DNA from: Asaia sp. W19
GTDB taxonomy: Bacteria > Pseudomonadota > Alphaproteobacteria > Acetobacterales > Acetobacteraceae
Direction: 5' to 3'
Length of the DNA: 64,000 nt
Assembly: GCF_003994335.1 (NCBI RefSeq)
Contig: NZ_PNQZ01000059.1
Location: 62,001 to 126,000, forward strand
Below, piece by piece: positions 26,192 to 34,751 of this stretch; position 1 is the first letter of the stretch, and every line of letters begins with the position of its first letter. A model generated the notes under the pieces. It saw only the letters and a list, made by a program, of their open reading frames with translations, did not search any database and was not told the origin of the DNA. The translations under genes were made by a program, and so were the position numbers.

Positions 26192-27034
26192 CTATGAGGT
26201 CTCGATGGGGAGAGTGGGGTCGCTTCCCCATTCTGCCCAGGACCCGTCGTAAAGCTGCCCGGGCGCATGCCCCGCAACACGCAGCGCCATGGTCAGCGTG
26301 GCGGCTGTCAAACCCGAGCCGCAACTGGTGATGACCTGCCTCGCGCCGATTGCGCAGGCCGCCAAACGCGCGACAAGCGCCTCAGGCTGCAGGAAATACC
26401 CTTCGGCATCGAGCACATCTCCGTAAGGCAGATTGACTGCCCCTCTCATGTGCCCGCCACGCGTGTTCGGCCTCGGTTCAGCGACACGGGCGTGAAACCG
26501 CCCCGCGCTTCGTGCATCAAGGATCACGCGATCCGGATCCCCAAGCGCGGCAAGCACATCACCCTTTCCGGCGAGACGGGCATAGCGGGCACGCGTTTGA
26601 TAAGCAGTATTGGAATACGGCGCCGGTTCAGGGAGGGCATCGAGGGCGATCCCCGCTTGCTGCAGGGCCGCCAGCCCCCCATCGAGCACGTGGGCGCAGT
26701 CATGACCAAAGAGATCAGCCATCCAATGAGCGCGACACGCCCCGATGCTGCCAGCACGGTCATAGAACACCAGCCCTGTCTCACGATCGATGCCATGCGC
26801 CGTCATGAAATCGGCGAAGAGCGCAGGTCCCGGCACCATATGCGGCAGGGTGTTGCCATGATCACAGATCTCGTTGATCCGGAAACGAATGGCGCCCGGA
26901 AGCGCTAACTCCCTGAAATCCGCTTCAGGATCGCCCTCCTGCCCGGGGAGCAGGATCGAGGCGTCGAGGAAACGGTAGCGACGCGCTGGCAGCGTCAACA
27001 GGGTCTGCGCATCGATGAGGGGTTTCAGCGTCAT
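26192..27034 (-). CDS. sseA: 3-mercaptopyruvate sulfurtransferase (two rhodanese domains)
   Basis: This is a 280-residue tandem rhodanese protein. The first, inactive domain carries FLDASILLPGQ and AGSIGACRAHWM. The second has VILDARSAGRFHARVAEPRP, HMRGAVNLPY and the active loop CGSGLTAATLTMAL, whose Cys takes sulfur from mercaptopyruvate. CGSG[VL]TA favours mercaptopyruvate over thiosulfate. ATG 27034 (AAGG upstream) is preferred to TTG 27049. It is transcribed with metC. Confidence 0.92.
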   Translation of the reverse strand: MTLKPLIDAQTLLTLPARRYRFLDASILLPGQEGDPEADFRELALPGAIRFRINEICDHGNTLPHMVPGPALFADFMTAHGIDRETGLVFYDRAGSIGACRAHWMADLFGHDCAHVLDGGLAALQQAGIALDALPEPAPYSNTAYQTRARYARLAGKGDVLAALGDPDRVILDARSAGRFHARVAEPRPNTRGGHMRGAVNLPYGDVLDAEGYFLQPEALVARLAACAIGARQVITSCGSGLTAATLTMALRVAGHAPGQLYDGSWAEWGSDPTLPIETS

Positions 27035-27128
27035 GGGCAGACCTTGCAAGAACGGGTTGAGAACCGCACGATAGCAGCCAGAACGACTATCCGGTCAACT
27101 GGTGCCAGAGGCGGCGACGGGAGATTTC

Positions 27129-28184
27129 GTGACGACCGAACGCATCATGCTTGGCTTGCTCCTGCTTGGCGTCGCTTATGGCTGCGGCGTGGTCTTATGG
27201 CCTTTTCTCTCCGCCATTCTGTGGGGAGCCATTCTCACATTCACGACATGGCCCCTCTTCAAGCGTCTGCGCCGGCATATGCGCCCCTCCCTGGCGGCGG
27301 TCGTGATGATGGTAGGAAGCGCCATCGCCATCGTGATGCCACTCGCCCTTCTCACCTCGACCGGCATTGCCGATCTGCCGCTGATCATTGGCGGGATCAA
27401 CACCGAGATCGAGGCGCTCGGGCGCACTCACCCCACGCCGAGCTGGCTGGCTTCCCTGCCTGCCTTCGGCCCACAGCTCTCCAATGCCTATCTGCACTGG
27501 AGCCATGACGTTCGCGGGCTGGGCGAGGCGCTGCACCCCTATGCGGGGCAAATCGCGCGCTACGCCCTGAAGGCCCTGATGCAGATGGCAAGCGGGCTGG
27601 CGGAACTCGTGATGGCCCTGTTCATCGCCCTGTTTTTCTGGATCAGCGGCGACTCGCTCGGCCGGGTCATCAAGGCGGTGCTGACGCGCATCACCGGCAC
27701 CTATGCGGATCGGCTGATCACGATCATCGGTGGAGTCATTCGTGGCACGGTTTATGGCATTCTGGGCACAGCCATCGTCCAGGGCGTCCTGACCTCGATC
27801 GGGCTTTTCATTTCGGGTGTTCCCGCCCCCGTTCTTCTGGGCGGTGTAGCCGCCTTCGTTGCGGTTTTCCCGGTCGGGGCGCCGCTGGTCTGGGCGCCCG
27901 CTGCGATCTGGCTCGCACTCCATCATCACCTGGGATGGGGGCTCTTCCTCGCCGGATACGGCATCGTCTTCATCTCTGGCGCCGATCATATCATCCGCCC
28001 TGCCTTCATCGCGCGCGGTGCACAGCTTCCCTATCTGCTCACGGTGCTGGGAGTGCTGGGCGGCGTCGTCACATTGGGCGGATTAGGCATTTTCCTGGGG
28101 CCTGTGCTGCTCGGCGTGGGCTATACACTCACAACTGAATTCGCGCGCGGCGCCTATCAGACTGAAAAGAAACTGGTGCAATGA
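27129..28184 (+). CDS. AI-2E family (YdiK/PerM-type) membrane permease
   Basis: This is a 351-residue inner-membrane protein with about seven to eight hydrophobic segments: an N-terminal pair (residues 8-45), LAAVVMMVGSAIAIVMPLAL, LAELVMALFIALFFWISG, then a dense C-terminal block from IGGVIRGTVYGILGTAIVQG onward. The GTVYGILGTAIVQGVL and FVAVFPVGAPLVWAPAAIWL segments are the family signature. Members include quorum-signal exporters and Na+/H+ antiporters; the substrate here is unknown. The start is GTG 27129 with GGAG five bases before; GTG 27102 is an alternative. It overlaps the next gene by 4 bases. Confidence 0.88.
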   Translation: MTTERIMLGLLLLGVAYGCGVVLWPFLSAILWGAILTFTTWPLFKRLRRHMRPSLAAVVMMVGSAIAIVMPLALLTSTGIADLPLIIGGINTEIEALGRTHPTPSWLASLPAFGPQLSNAYLHWSHDVRGLGEALHPYAGQIARYALKALMQMASGLAELVMALFIALFFWISGDSLGRVIKAVLTRITGTYADRLITIIGGVIRGTVYGILGTAIVQGVLTSIGLFISGVPAPVLLGGVAAFVAVFPVGAPLVWAPAAIWLALHHHLGWGLFLAGYGIVFISGADHIIRPAFIARGAQLPYLLTVLGVLGGVVTLGGLGIFLGPVLLGVGYTLTTEFARGAYQTEKKLVQ

Positions 28185-28915
28185 GCCTGGCTCTCTCCCA
28201 AGAATCGCCTCTTCAACCAATACAGGACAGATCTGTCCCGTATATAGGACAGAGTTTTACGATTCTGAGCTGGAATTTGCTTCGCGCTGTCGGCGCGCCA
28301 TTGGATGAAGTGGTCGATCTCGCGCGCAGCCTGCAGCCGGATATTTTTCTGATGCAGGAGGCCGTCGGTACGTTTGATCGCCTGCCCTCCATCCTCGGTG
28401 GCCATTACGCCCGTATCCCCTTGCCCGACCGCATTCACGGAACGGCCTGCTGGAGCCGCTTTGCTTTCAGGCGAGCGCCGATCTCCTGTGCGCTTCCTTC
28501 CGGGCTGGTCGTCAAACGGACCGCGCAGCTGATCGATTTCGGGTCCTTCTCCATCGCCAACGTGCATCTGTCTCACGGACAAATCCTCAATCGCCGCCAG
28601 TTGCGCCGCATCGCCCCCATCCTGCGCCCCCACGCGCTCGTCATGGGTGACTTCAATCTGGTCGGGCCGCCCCTCCTGCCCGGGTTTCGTGACGTTGGCC
28701 CGCGGGAGCCAACGCATCGCATGGCGGACATCCTGCCGATCAGGCTCGATCGTTGCCTCGTACGCAACATGACCCCGTTGCGGAGTTCGGTCCTGCCCAA
28801 TCAGAGCTCCGACCATCATCCCATAAGCGTCACCCTGCGTCTGGACGCTCCTGATGCCCATCGCGCGTTTTTTCAACGGCTGGCAGACCGCAGGCGACTC
28901 AAAGATAGGGCATGA
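28181..28915 (+). CDS. Endonuclease/exonuclease/phosphatase-fold protein
   Basis: This is a 244-residue protein with the DNase I-like metallo-hydrolase fold. Motifs in order are ILSWNLLRAVG (near residue 28), FLMQEAVG (Glu), IANVHLSHG (His), LVMGDFNLVGP (Asp-Asn) and SSDHHPISVTL (Asp-His). All catalytic positions are present. The substrate could be DNA or a phospholipid/inositol phosphate; a sphingomyelinase-like role would suit the cardiolipin synthase next door, but that is inference. It is translationally coupled to the permease by an ATGA overlap, and its 3' end overlaps the convergent cls gene by 17 bases. Confidence 0.85.
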   Translation: MSLALSQESPLQPIQDRSVPYIGQSFTILSWNLLRAVGAPLDEVVDLARSLQPDIFLMQEAVGTFDRLPSILGGHYARIPLPDRIHGTACWSRFAFRRAPISCALPSGLVVKRTAQLIDFGSFSIANVHLSHGQILNRRQLRRIAPILRPHALVMGDFNLVGPPLLPGFRDVGPREPTHRMADILPIRLDRCLVRNMTPLRSSVLPNQSSDHHPISVTLRLDAPDAHRAFFQRLADRRRLKDRA

Positions 28916-30317
28916 ATAGTCTGACAGAGGCGTTTCGTATCTTCCGCCACGCGCTCATGCTGTCGAGGGCATGATGGGTCAGCCGACCTGAGCGATGGCT
29001 TTCCATGAACACGGCCAGTTCCTGGGCCACAGATTCGCTGTAGATCTCGAGATTGATCTCGAAATTGAGCCTCAGACTGCGCGCATCGATGTTGCTGCTT
29101 CCGACGAAGGACCAGGAATCATCCACCACCAGCAGCTTCGCGTGGTTAAAGGGAGGGCGATTCATCCAGATATGGCAGCCTGCCTGCAGGAAGGGCGCCA
29201 GACTTGCATCACGCGCATAATCGATCAGGCGGTGGTTGCTGCGCCGAGGAAGGATAATGTCGATCCTGACGCCGCGCAGCGCGGCGAGGCAGAGCTCGGA
29301 AACAAGCCGTTCATTGGGCAGGAAGTAAGGCGTCATGAGGCGAACGGAATGACGCGACAGCGCAATCGCCTGCAGCATGGAGAATTCGATCTTCTCCAGA
29401 TCGTTATCCGGTCCTGACGTCACCACGCGCATCGGGATGTCGCCCTGACGCTGAAGCTCCGGAAAATAGACCGCCCCGTCGAGTTGCTCGCCGCAGGTAA
29501 AGGACCAATCCCGGGCAAAAGCTTCGCTCAACTGATGAACGACCGGCCCCTCCAGCCTGAAATGCGTATCCGCGACAGGATGCTTGATCCGCAGTCGGCG
29601 CAGATTCTCCTCACCGATATTCAGCCCCCCCATGAAGCCGACGCGGCCATCCACGATCAGCATCTTGCGGTGATTGCGCAGATTGATGAACGGCATCTTC
29701 CAGGGCCAGAGCGAGTGCATGAAGCGCTCGCAGGCGATGCCGCGCGCCCGCAGGGCCTTATGGATACCGCTCATGAAGTACCCGCCGCCAATGCCGTCGA
29801 CGAGAACATGCACGGCCACGCCGCGCTTTTGTGCAGCGGCGAGCGCCTCCACAAATTGCTGACCGATGCGGTCATCGCGAAAGATGTAGGAGCAGAGCAG
29901 GATCGAAACCCGCGCAGAGGCGATATCGTCGAGCATGCGCGGATAGATGTTGTCGCCATCATGCAGGCAGATGATGGCATTACCCCCCAGCAGGGGACGC
30001 TCGGTCAGCTTGCCGATCATGCGTGCCAGAGGCGCGAACTCTCCCTTGAGCCGGATCTGCGCGGAATAGGCCATTCCGCGACCGCGCCAGTGATGATCGC
30101 TCACCAGACGTCGGGCCAGACGCCGCACACGGTTGATCCCGAACATGAGATAGAGCAGCGCACCACAAATCGGCATGAGCCAGCTCACCCCGATCCAACC
30201 GGCGCATGCCGCCGTGTTCTGTTTCGTTCTCAGAACGTGAAGGGTCACCGCCACCGCCAGACCCAACCGAAGCAGGATCATGAAGGCATCGAACAGGGTT
30301 ACAGGCCAGCTCATCAT
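28899..30317 (-). CDS. cls: Cardiolipin synthase (phospholipase D superfamily)
   Basis: This is a 472-residue membrane enzyme that joins two phosphatidylglycerols, or PG and another donor, into cardiolipin. Two N-terminal membrane segments (about 8-27 and 37-60) are followed by two phospholipase D catalytic motifs, NHRKMLIVDGRVGFMGGLN (near residue 215) and NHAKLLVVDDSWSFVGSSN (near 395). Both HxK(x)4D sets are intact, and the length matches bacterial ClsA. Two adjacent ATG codons (30317, 30314) exist without a clear ribosome site. It is convergent with, and overlapping, the nuclease-fold gene. Confidence 0.94.
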   Translation of the reverse strand: MMSWPVTLFDAFMILLRLGLAVAVTLHVLRTKQNTAACAGWIGVSWLMPICGALLYLMFGINRVRRLARRLVSDHHWRGRGMAYSAQIRLKGEFAPLARMIGKLTERPLLGGNAIICLHDGDNIYPRMLDDIASARVSILLCSYIFRDDRIGQQFVEALAAAQKRGVAVHVLVDGIGGGYFMSGIHKALRARGIACERFMHSLWPWKMPFINLRNHRKMLIVDGRVGFMGGLNIGEENLRRLRIKHPVADTHFRLEGPVVHQLSEAFARDWSFTCGEQLDGAVYFPELQRQGDIPMRVVTSGPDNDLEKIEFSMLQAIALSRHSVRLMTPYFLPNERLVSELCLAALRGVRIDIILPRRSNHRLIDYARDASLAPFLQAGCHIWMNRPPFNHAKLLVVDDSWSFVGSSNIDARSLRLNFEINLEIYSESVAQELAVFMESHRSGRLTHHALDSMSAWRKIRNASVRLFMPYL

Positions 30318-30360
30318 TCATAACGTTAGCGTATTCGAGCGAAATTCAAAGACCGGCACC

Positions 30361-30640
30361 TTGCAACTCTGAAATTCATCGTAAAATATGGAGGAAAGGC
30401 GCATCCTGCTCGTCCACGGGCCCCACGGCCCGAAAGGGGCCGCAAGGGTTATGGGCATGGTCGGGATGCGGAGGGCGTCCGGGACGCGTCGGGCAGAGGC
30501 GACGATCGCGGCTCTACAGAAAGGCTGGCCGATCTCGCGGCGCCGTCCTCATACGGCCCGGTCAGTCAGGACCGGATCAGCGGCCTTGCGGGGCTTGAGT
30601 GCTTGTGTCGAGATCGGCCCCCGAAAAACGGGCCTCTGAG
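30361..30640 (+). ncRNA. Candidate structured RNA or regulatory leader upstream of ate
   Basis: No convincing protein gene lies between cls and ate. TTGCAA (30361-30366) and TAAAAT (30382-30387) form a promoter-like pair with a short 15-base spacer. The following sequence holds many helices: CGCATCC at 30400-30406 with 30464-30470, enclosing CGGCCC/GGGCCG (30426-30442); GCGTC/GACGC (30475-30487); and CCGGTC/GACCGG (30558-30575). A perfect 11-bp long-range pairing, GGCCGATCTCG (30527-30537) with 30609-30619, overlaps a rival hairpin GGCCC/GGGCC (30616-30634). I checked it against remembered RNase P, tmRNA and SRP RNA signatures without a match. It may be an independent small RNA or the 5' leader of ate. 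Confidence 0.4.
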
Positions 30641-30700
30641 GTGAATAATGGGCCGCCGCCGCTTGGTACGCCCTTTAAGTGAAGGAGAGAAAGGGTGGTT

Positions 30701-31558
30701 ATGTCCGCGCATCGACCCCAGCTCTTCTACACGACCGAGCCCTCACCCTGCCCCTATCTGCCTGGTCGCACCGAACGCAAGGTCATGACCGAACTCTCGG
30801 GGGTGGATGCCGATCAGTTGCATGACCGGCTTTCGCGCGCGGGCTTCCGCCGCAGTCACGGCATCGTCTACGCGCCCGTCTGCAGCAATTGCCAGTCCTG
30901 TATTCCCATACGCCTGCCGGTTTTCGCCTTCAGACCCGATCGCACCATGCGACGTGTGCGACGCGACCACGCGGATCTCGTGGTTACCGAGCGGCCGATC
31001 ATCGCCACTGAAGAGCAATATGAGCTGTTTCGCGCCTATCAGGAGCATCGCCATGGCGATGGTGACATGGCGCTGATGGGACTGGATGATTATCAGTCGA
31101 TGATCGAAACGAGCCCGGTTGAGACGAGCGTGTTCGAGTTCCGGACCCGCGAGGGCAGACTGGTTTGTGTGTCCCTCGTCGATATGCTCTCTGACGGGCT
31201 GTCCGCGGTTTATACATTCTACTGCCTGGACGACCCGCACCGGTCCTTTGGGACCGCCTCGATCCTGTGGCTCATTGCCGAGGCTGCAAGCCGCGGCAAG
31301 CCCTATCTCTATCTTGGCTACTGGGTGCCTGGCAGCGCCAAGATGGGATACAAATCGCGCTTCCAGGCCGCCGAGATCCTGAGAGCCGGACAATGGCACC
31401 GTCTGGCCGATCAACTGGGAGCAAAGGCCTCTCCCCTGCCCGGTTCGACAGCACCCGGAGCGCCGAAATTCGATCCTCTTACAGCCATGCAGCCAGCGCC
31501 CGACCAATCGCCCGATGGCGCTGCCCTGCCGGACAACGCTGCGAGCGAGCCGATCTGA
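30701..31558 (+). CDS. ate: Aminoacyl-tRNA-protein transferase (Ate/Bpt type)
   Basis: This is a 285-residue N-end-rule enzyme that adds an amino acid (leucine in characterised bacterial Bpt, arginine in eukaryotic Ate) to proteins with acidic N-termini, marking them for ClpS/ClpAP. The N-terminal motif CSNCQSCIPIRLP (near residue 50) is the cysteine cluster of the family. The C-terminal part has VSLVDMLSDGLSAVYTFYCLD and LYLGYWVPGSAKMGYKSRF. ATG 30701 with AGGG six bases before is preferred to GTG 30695. Its stop codon directly abuts the convergent parC stop. The structured stretch upstream may be its leader. Confidence 0.93.
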   Translation: MSAHRPQLFYTTEPSPCPYLPGRTERKVMTELSGVDADQLHDRLSRAGFRRSHGIVYAPVCSNCQSCIPIRLPVFAFRPDRTMRRVRRDHADLVVTERPIIATEEQYELFRAYQEHRHGDGDMALMGLDDYQSMIETSPVETSVFEFRTREGRLVCVSLVDMLSDGLSAVYTFYCLDDPHRSFGTASILWLIAEAASRGKPYLYLGYWVPGSAKMGYKSRFQAAEILRAGQWHRLADQLGAKASPLPGSTAPGAPKFDPLTAMQPAPDQSPDGAALPDNAASEPI

Positions 31559-33781
31559 TCAGCTTCGTGCCGGAGCCTTGCGGGTCATCCACTGAGGAGC
31601 TGCCTTGCCCTGATCGGCGCGCTTGCCTGCGATAACCGCCAGATCTGCTTCGCTGCGCGGTTTTTGTCCCTCATGCCAGACGAGCCCCGGCTCCCGGCTG
31701 AACAGACGCAGTTCGACAAGTCTGACACCTGCGGGGAGCTTCTGGATGGTCACGCCCATACCCTTGGTCAATTCGGGCAGGGCTTCCACCGCAAAACTCA
31801 GTGCCTTGCGGTTGCTCCCCATGGTGACGATCTGATCACCGGTCACCGCCACGCAGAAGGCCGCCCGATCACCGTCACGCAGGGTCAACACCTGCTTGCC
31901 TGTACGCTTTTCGGCCGCCATATCCGCGTCCCTCACGATCATGCCACGTCCGGACTCACTGGCCAGAACGTGACGCCCGCTCTCGTCGAGGGTGAAGAAG
32001 GCGATGATCTCCTCATCCTGAGGCAAATCGGCCAGAACGCGTATAGGCTGGCCAAAGCCACGGCCGCGCGGCAGGTCGGCCGCCTTGAGCGTGAAGGCGC
32101 GCCCACCGCTCACGAGCAGGCACAGACGCTCGGTACTCTGACATTCGAGAGACAGGCCGAACGCATCTCCCTCCTTGAACTTGTGGCTCTCGGGATCGAT
32201 CCCATGCCCCTTGATGGCGCGCACCCAGCCCTCTCGTGACAGCAGCACGGTCAGGGGTTCGCGATCAACCTGTATGGCGGCGCTCAGATCGATCGGTTCG
32301 GGGGGCGCGGCAATCTGCGTACGCCTCGTCCCGAGCGCGCCCTCGCCGAAGCTGGCCGCCGTCGCATCGAGTTCCTTGCCAATGCGCGTCCACCGCTTGC
32401 GCTCGCTGCCCAGCAGGCCCTCAAGCCCCGATTTCTCCTTCAGCAGGGCATCGCGCTCCTTGCGTATCTCGATTTCCTCGAGACGGCGCAGCGAGCGTAG
32501 GCGCATGTTGAGCACATATTCGGCCTGCAGATCGGTCAGGCTGAACACACGCATCAATTCGGACTTGGGCTCGTCGCTTTCACGGATGATGCGGATGACC
32601 TCGTCGAGATTGAGATAGACGGCCAGAAAGCCCTCGAGGATTTCCAGACGCCTTTCGACCGCGTTCAGACGATGTTGAGACCGACGCACGAGGACGATCT
32701 CTCGATGGTCGAGCCAGGACTGGATAACCTCGCGCAGCCCCATGACGCGGGGCACACGATTGGCATCCAGAACGTTCATGTTCAGGCTGAAGCGGCTCTC
32801 GAGCGGCGTTACCCGGAAAAGCGTCTCCATCAACACTTCCGGCTCGATCCCCTTGGTCTTGGGCTCCAGAACCAGACGGATATCTGTCGTGCTCTCATCA
32901 CGTATATCGGCCAGGAGCGGCAGTTTCTTCTGCTCCATGAGCTCCGCGATCTGCTCGATCAGGCGTGATTTCTGCACCTGATAGGGGATCTCGGTCACGA
33001 TCACGGTCCAGGTGCCAAAACGCCCCTGTTCCACTTCCCAGCGTGCGCGGGTCCGAAAGCTGCCGCGCCCCGTCTCATAGGCTGTGACCATGCTCGCGGG
33101 GTCTTCAATCAGCACGCCACCGGTGGGGAAATCCGGGCCCGGCATAAACTGCATCAAGGCTTCAACGGACGCCTGCGGGTTCTCGATCAGATGGCGCGCA
33201 GCGCGACAGATCTCGGCGGCATTATGCGGCGGAATACTGGTGGCCATGCCGACTGCGATGCCAGCCGCGCCATTGGCCAGCAGGTTTGGAAAAGCGCCCG
33301 GTAGAACAACGGGCTCCGCGTCCTCATTGTCATAGGTGGGTCGGAAATCGACCGCGTCATCCTCGATCCCCTCTAGAAGGGCCTTCGCTACAGCCGTCAG
33401 TCGGGACTCCGTATAACGCATGGCTGCTGCGTTATCGCCGTCGATCGAGCCGAAATTGCCCTGCCCCTCGACCAACGGATACCGCACGGCAAAGTCCTGC
33501 GCGAGACGGACCAGTGCCTCATAGACGGCGGCGTCACCATGGGGATGGAACTTACCAATCACGTCACCGACCACACGGGCGCATTTCTTAAAACCGGCAG
33601 TCGGGTCCAGCTTAAGCTGCTGCATGGCGTAGAGAATGCGCCGGTGAACCGGCTTCATTCCATCACGCACATCCGGCAGTGAACGCGCCATGATGGTCGA
33701 CATGGCATAGGCGATATAGCGCTCGCTCAGCGCGTCGGCGAGCTTGGTATCCTCGATATGACCTGCCAGATCCTGACTCAT
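31559..33781 (-). CDS. parC: DNA topoisomerase IV subunit A
   Basis: This is a 740-residue subunit. It starts [20 protein letters not shown], with the active-site tyrosine Y123 in [11 protein letters not shown] and the winged-helix block [22 protein letters not shown]. The C-terminal beta-pinwheel is the short ParC form and lacks the GyrA box, which separates it from gyrase A. At the place of E. coli ParC S80, a quinolone contact, it has A84; the nearby acidic residue E88 is kept. ATG 33781 has a GAAAGGG site; the open frame continues to 33913. It is divergent from the rhodopsin gene. Confidence 0.95.
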   Translation of the reverse strand: MSQDLAGHIEDTKLADALSERYIAYAMSTIMARSLPDVRDGMKPVHRRILYAMQQLKLDPTAGFKKCARVVGDVIGKFHPHGDAAVYEALVRLAQDFAVRYPLVEGQGNFGSIDGDNAAAMRYTESRLTAVAKALLEGIEDDAVDFRPTYDNEDAEPVVLPGAFPNLLANGAAGIAVGMATSIPPHNAAEICRAARHLIENPQASVEALMQFMPGPDFPTGGVLIEDPASMVTAYETGRGSFRTRARWEVEQGRFGTWTVIVTEIPYQVQKSRLIEQIAELMEQKKLPLLADIRDESTTDIRLVLEPKTKGIEPEVLMETLFRVTPLESRFSLNMNVLDANRVPRVMGLREVIQSWLDHREIVLVRRSQHRLNAVERRLEILEGFLAVYLNLDEVIRIIRESDEPKSELMRVFSLTDLQAEYVLNMRLRSLRRLEEIEIRKERDALLKEKSGLEGLLGSERKRWTRIGKELDATAASFGEGALGTRRTQIAAPPEPIDLSAAIQVDREPLTVLLSREGWVRAIKGHGIDPESHKFKEGDAFGLSLECQSTERLCLLVSGGRAFTLKAADLPRGRGFGQPIRVLADLPQDEEIIAFFTLDESGRHVLASESGRGMIVRDADMAAEKRTGKQVLTLRDGDRAAFCVAVTGDQIVTMGSNRKALSFAVEALPELTKGMGVTIQKLPAGVRLVELRLFSREPGLVWHEGQKPRSEADLAVIAGKRADQGKAAPQWMTRKAPARS

Positions 33782-33953
33782 GCGACGCCCTTTCGTTTCA
33801 GGGCAGATAAGGCGGGGGAGCGCGCCCTGTCCAGTGCAAATACCCCGTTTTTGTTCCCGTTTGCACTCTGCCCCACCGGCACGATGCACGCCCCCACTAT
33901 GGGAGGGCGTCATGGACTTGTCGCGTGGCGCAGCCGGGGATGGATGATGTCAA

Positions 33954-33959
33954 TATAAT
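33954..33959 (+). promoter_or_regulatory. Consensus -10 box upstream of the rhodopsin gene
   Basis: A perfect TATAAT lies 66 bases before the rhodopsin start codon in a locally AT-rich patch. No good -35 box is found at the usual distance, so this promoter may need an activator or another sigma factor. Confidence 0.35.
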
Positions 33960-34024
33960 CGATTTACAACTTTATGTGTCAACCGCCGTTCATCGCTCTC
34001 CTCTTCTCGTGAAAGACAGCGAAT

Positions 34025-34735
34025 ATGACCCTGACGGTTCTCTGGCTGACGGCCCTGATCATGTTTGCCGGTGGCACGGCCCTGCTGCTCCTGGGCAAAA
34101 GGCGCACGGAAACCGAAGGGGTGATGAGCCTCGCCCATGGCATCGTGCCCATCATTGCGGGATGCCTCTACGTGGCCATGGCAACCGGTCAGGGTGCTGT
34201 TCTCCTACCCACCGATGCCACTCTCGCTGGCGCCGCCAGCACGACCCGGATCTTCTGGTTTGGCCGCTATATCGACTGGGTGTTCACGACGCCGCTTCTG
34301 CTCGTCGGTCTCGGTTTCCTCGGCATGTTTCGCGGGCGCAAGCGTGCCGACCTTCTGCTGGGCGCTGTTGCGGCGGATGTGATCATGATCATCACGGCCT
34401 TCGCCTTCAGCGCGTCTGAAAACGTGATTGATCGCTGGATCTGGTTTGTCCTGTCCTGCGTCGCCTTTCTGGGCGTCTATTACGTCATCTGGGTGTCGCA
34501 ACTGCAGGCCAATCGGCTCGAACGCCCGGAAGTGCAGAGCGCTTATCTGCGCAGCGCCGCCATCTTGTCGGTGCTCTGGATGGTCTACCCGATCATTCTC
34601 GCCCTCTCTCCGGACGGGCTCGGCATCGTGCCGGACTCCGCCAGCGTGCTGATCATCGCAATCACCGATGTCCTCGCCAAGGTGGGGTTTGGCTTCCTGA
34701 GTCTCAGCGATGATCGCAAGCTGACCACGATCTGA
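34025..34735 (+). CDS. Microbial (bacteriorhodopsin-like) rhodopsin with D-T-G motif
   Basis: This is a 236-residue seven-helix protein. Helix G has the retinal Schiff-base lysine K219 and counterion D215 (AITDVLAKVGFGF). Helix C reads RYIDWVFTTPLLLVG: R81 and D84 match bacteriorhodopsin R82 and proton acceptor D85, and T88 matches T89. G95 replaces the donor D96, giving D-T-G. Helix D keeps D118 (as D115) and helix F has W185-Y188-P189. The GIVP turn before helix G is kept, but the release-group glutamate E204 is Ser. H38 on helix B aligns with T46. It is most likely an outward light-driven proton pump. A retinal-forming Blh gene follows 16 bases later, so the pair is an operon. Confidence 0.94.
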   Translation: MTLTVLWLTALIMFAGGTALLLLGKRRTETEGVMSLAHGIVPIIAGCLYVAMATGQGAVLLPTDATLAGAASTTRIFWFGRYIDWVFTTPLLLVGLGFLGMFRGRKRADLLLGAVAADVIMIITAFAFSASENVIDRWIWFVLSCVAFLGVYYVIWVSQLQANRLERPEVQSAYLRSAAILSVLWMVYPIILALSPDGLGIVPDSASVLIIAITDVLAKVGFGFLSLSDDRKLTTI

Positions 34736-34751
34736 AGGCGCAAGGCCCGGT

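Noticed and set aside
30388-30639. 83-codon frame in the cls-ate gap
   Set aside because: It is Arg-rich without hydrophobic core pattern, and its ATG lies within the presumed promoter start. The dense perfect helices suggest RNA rather than protein.
30388-30660. RNase P RNA, because of a GAGGAAAG sequence near the 5' end
   Set aside because: The other universally conserved RNase P blocks and the P4 pairing are absent at the expected distances.
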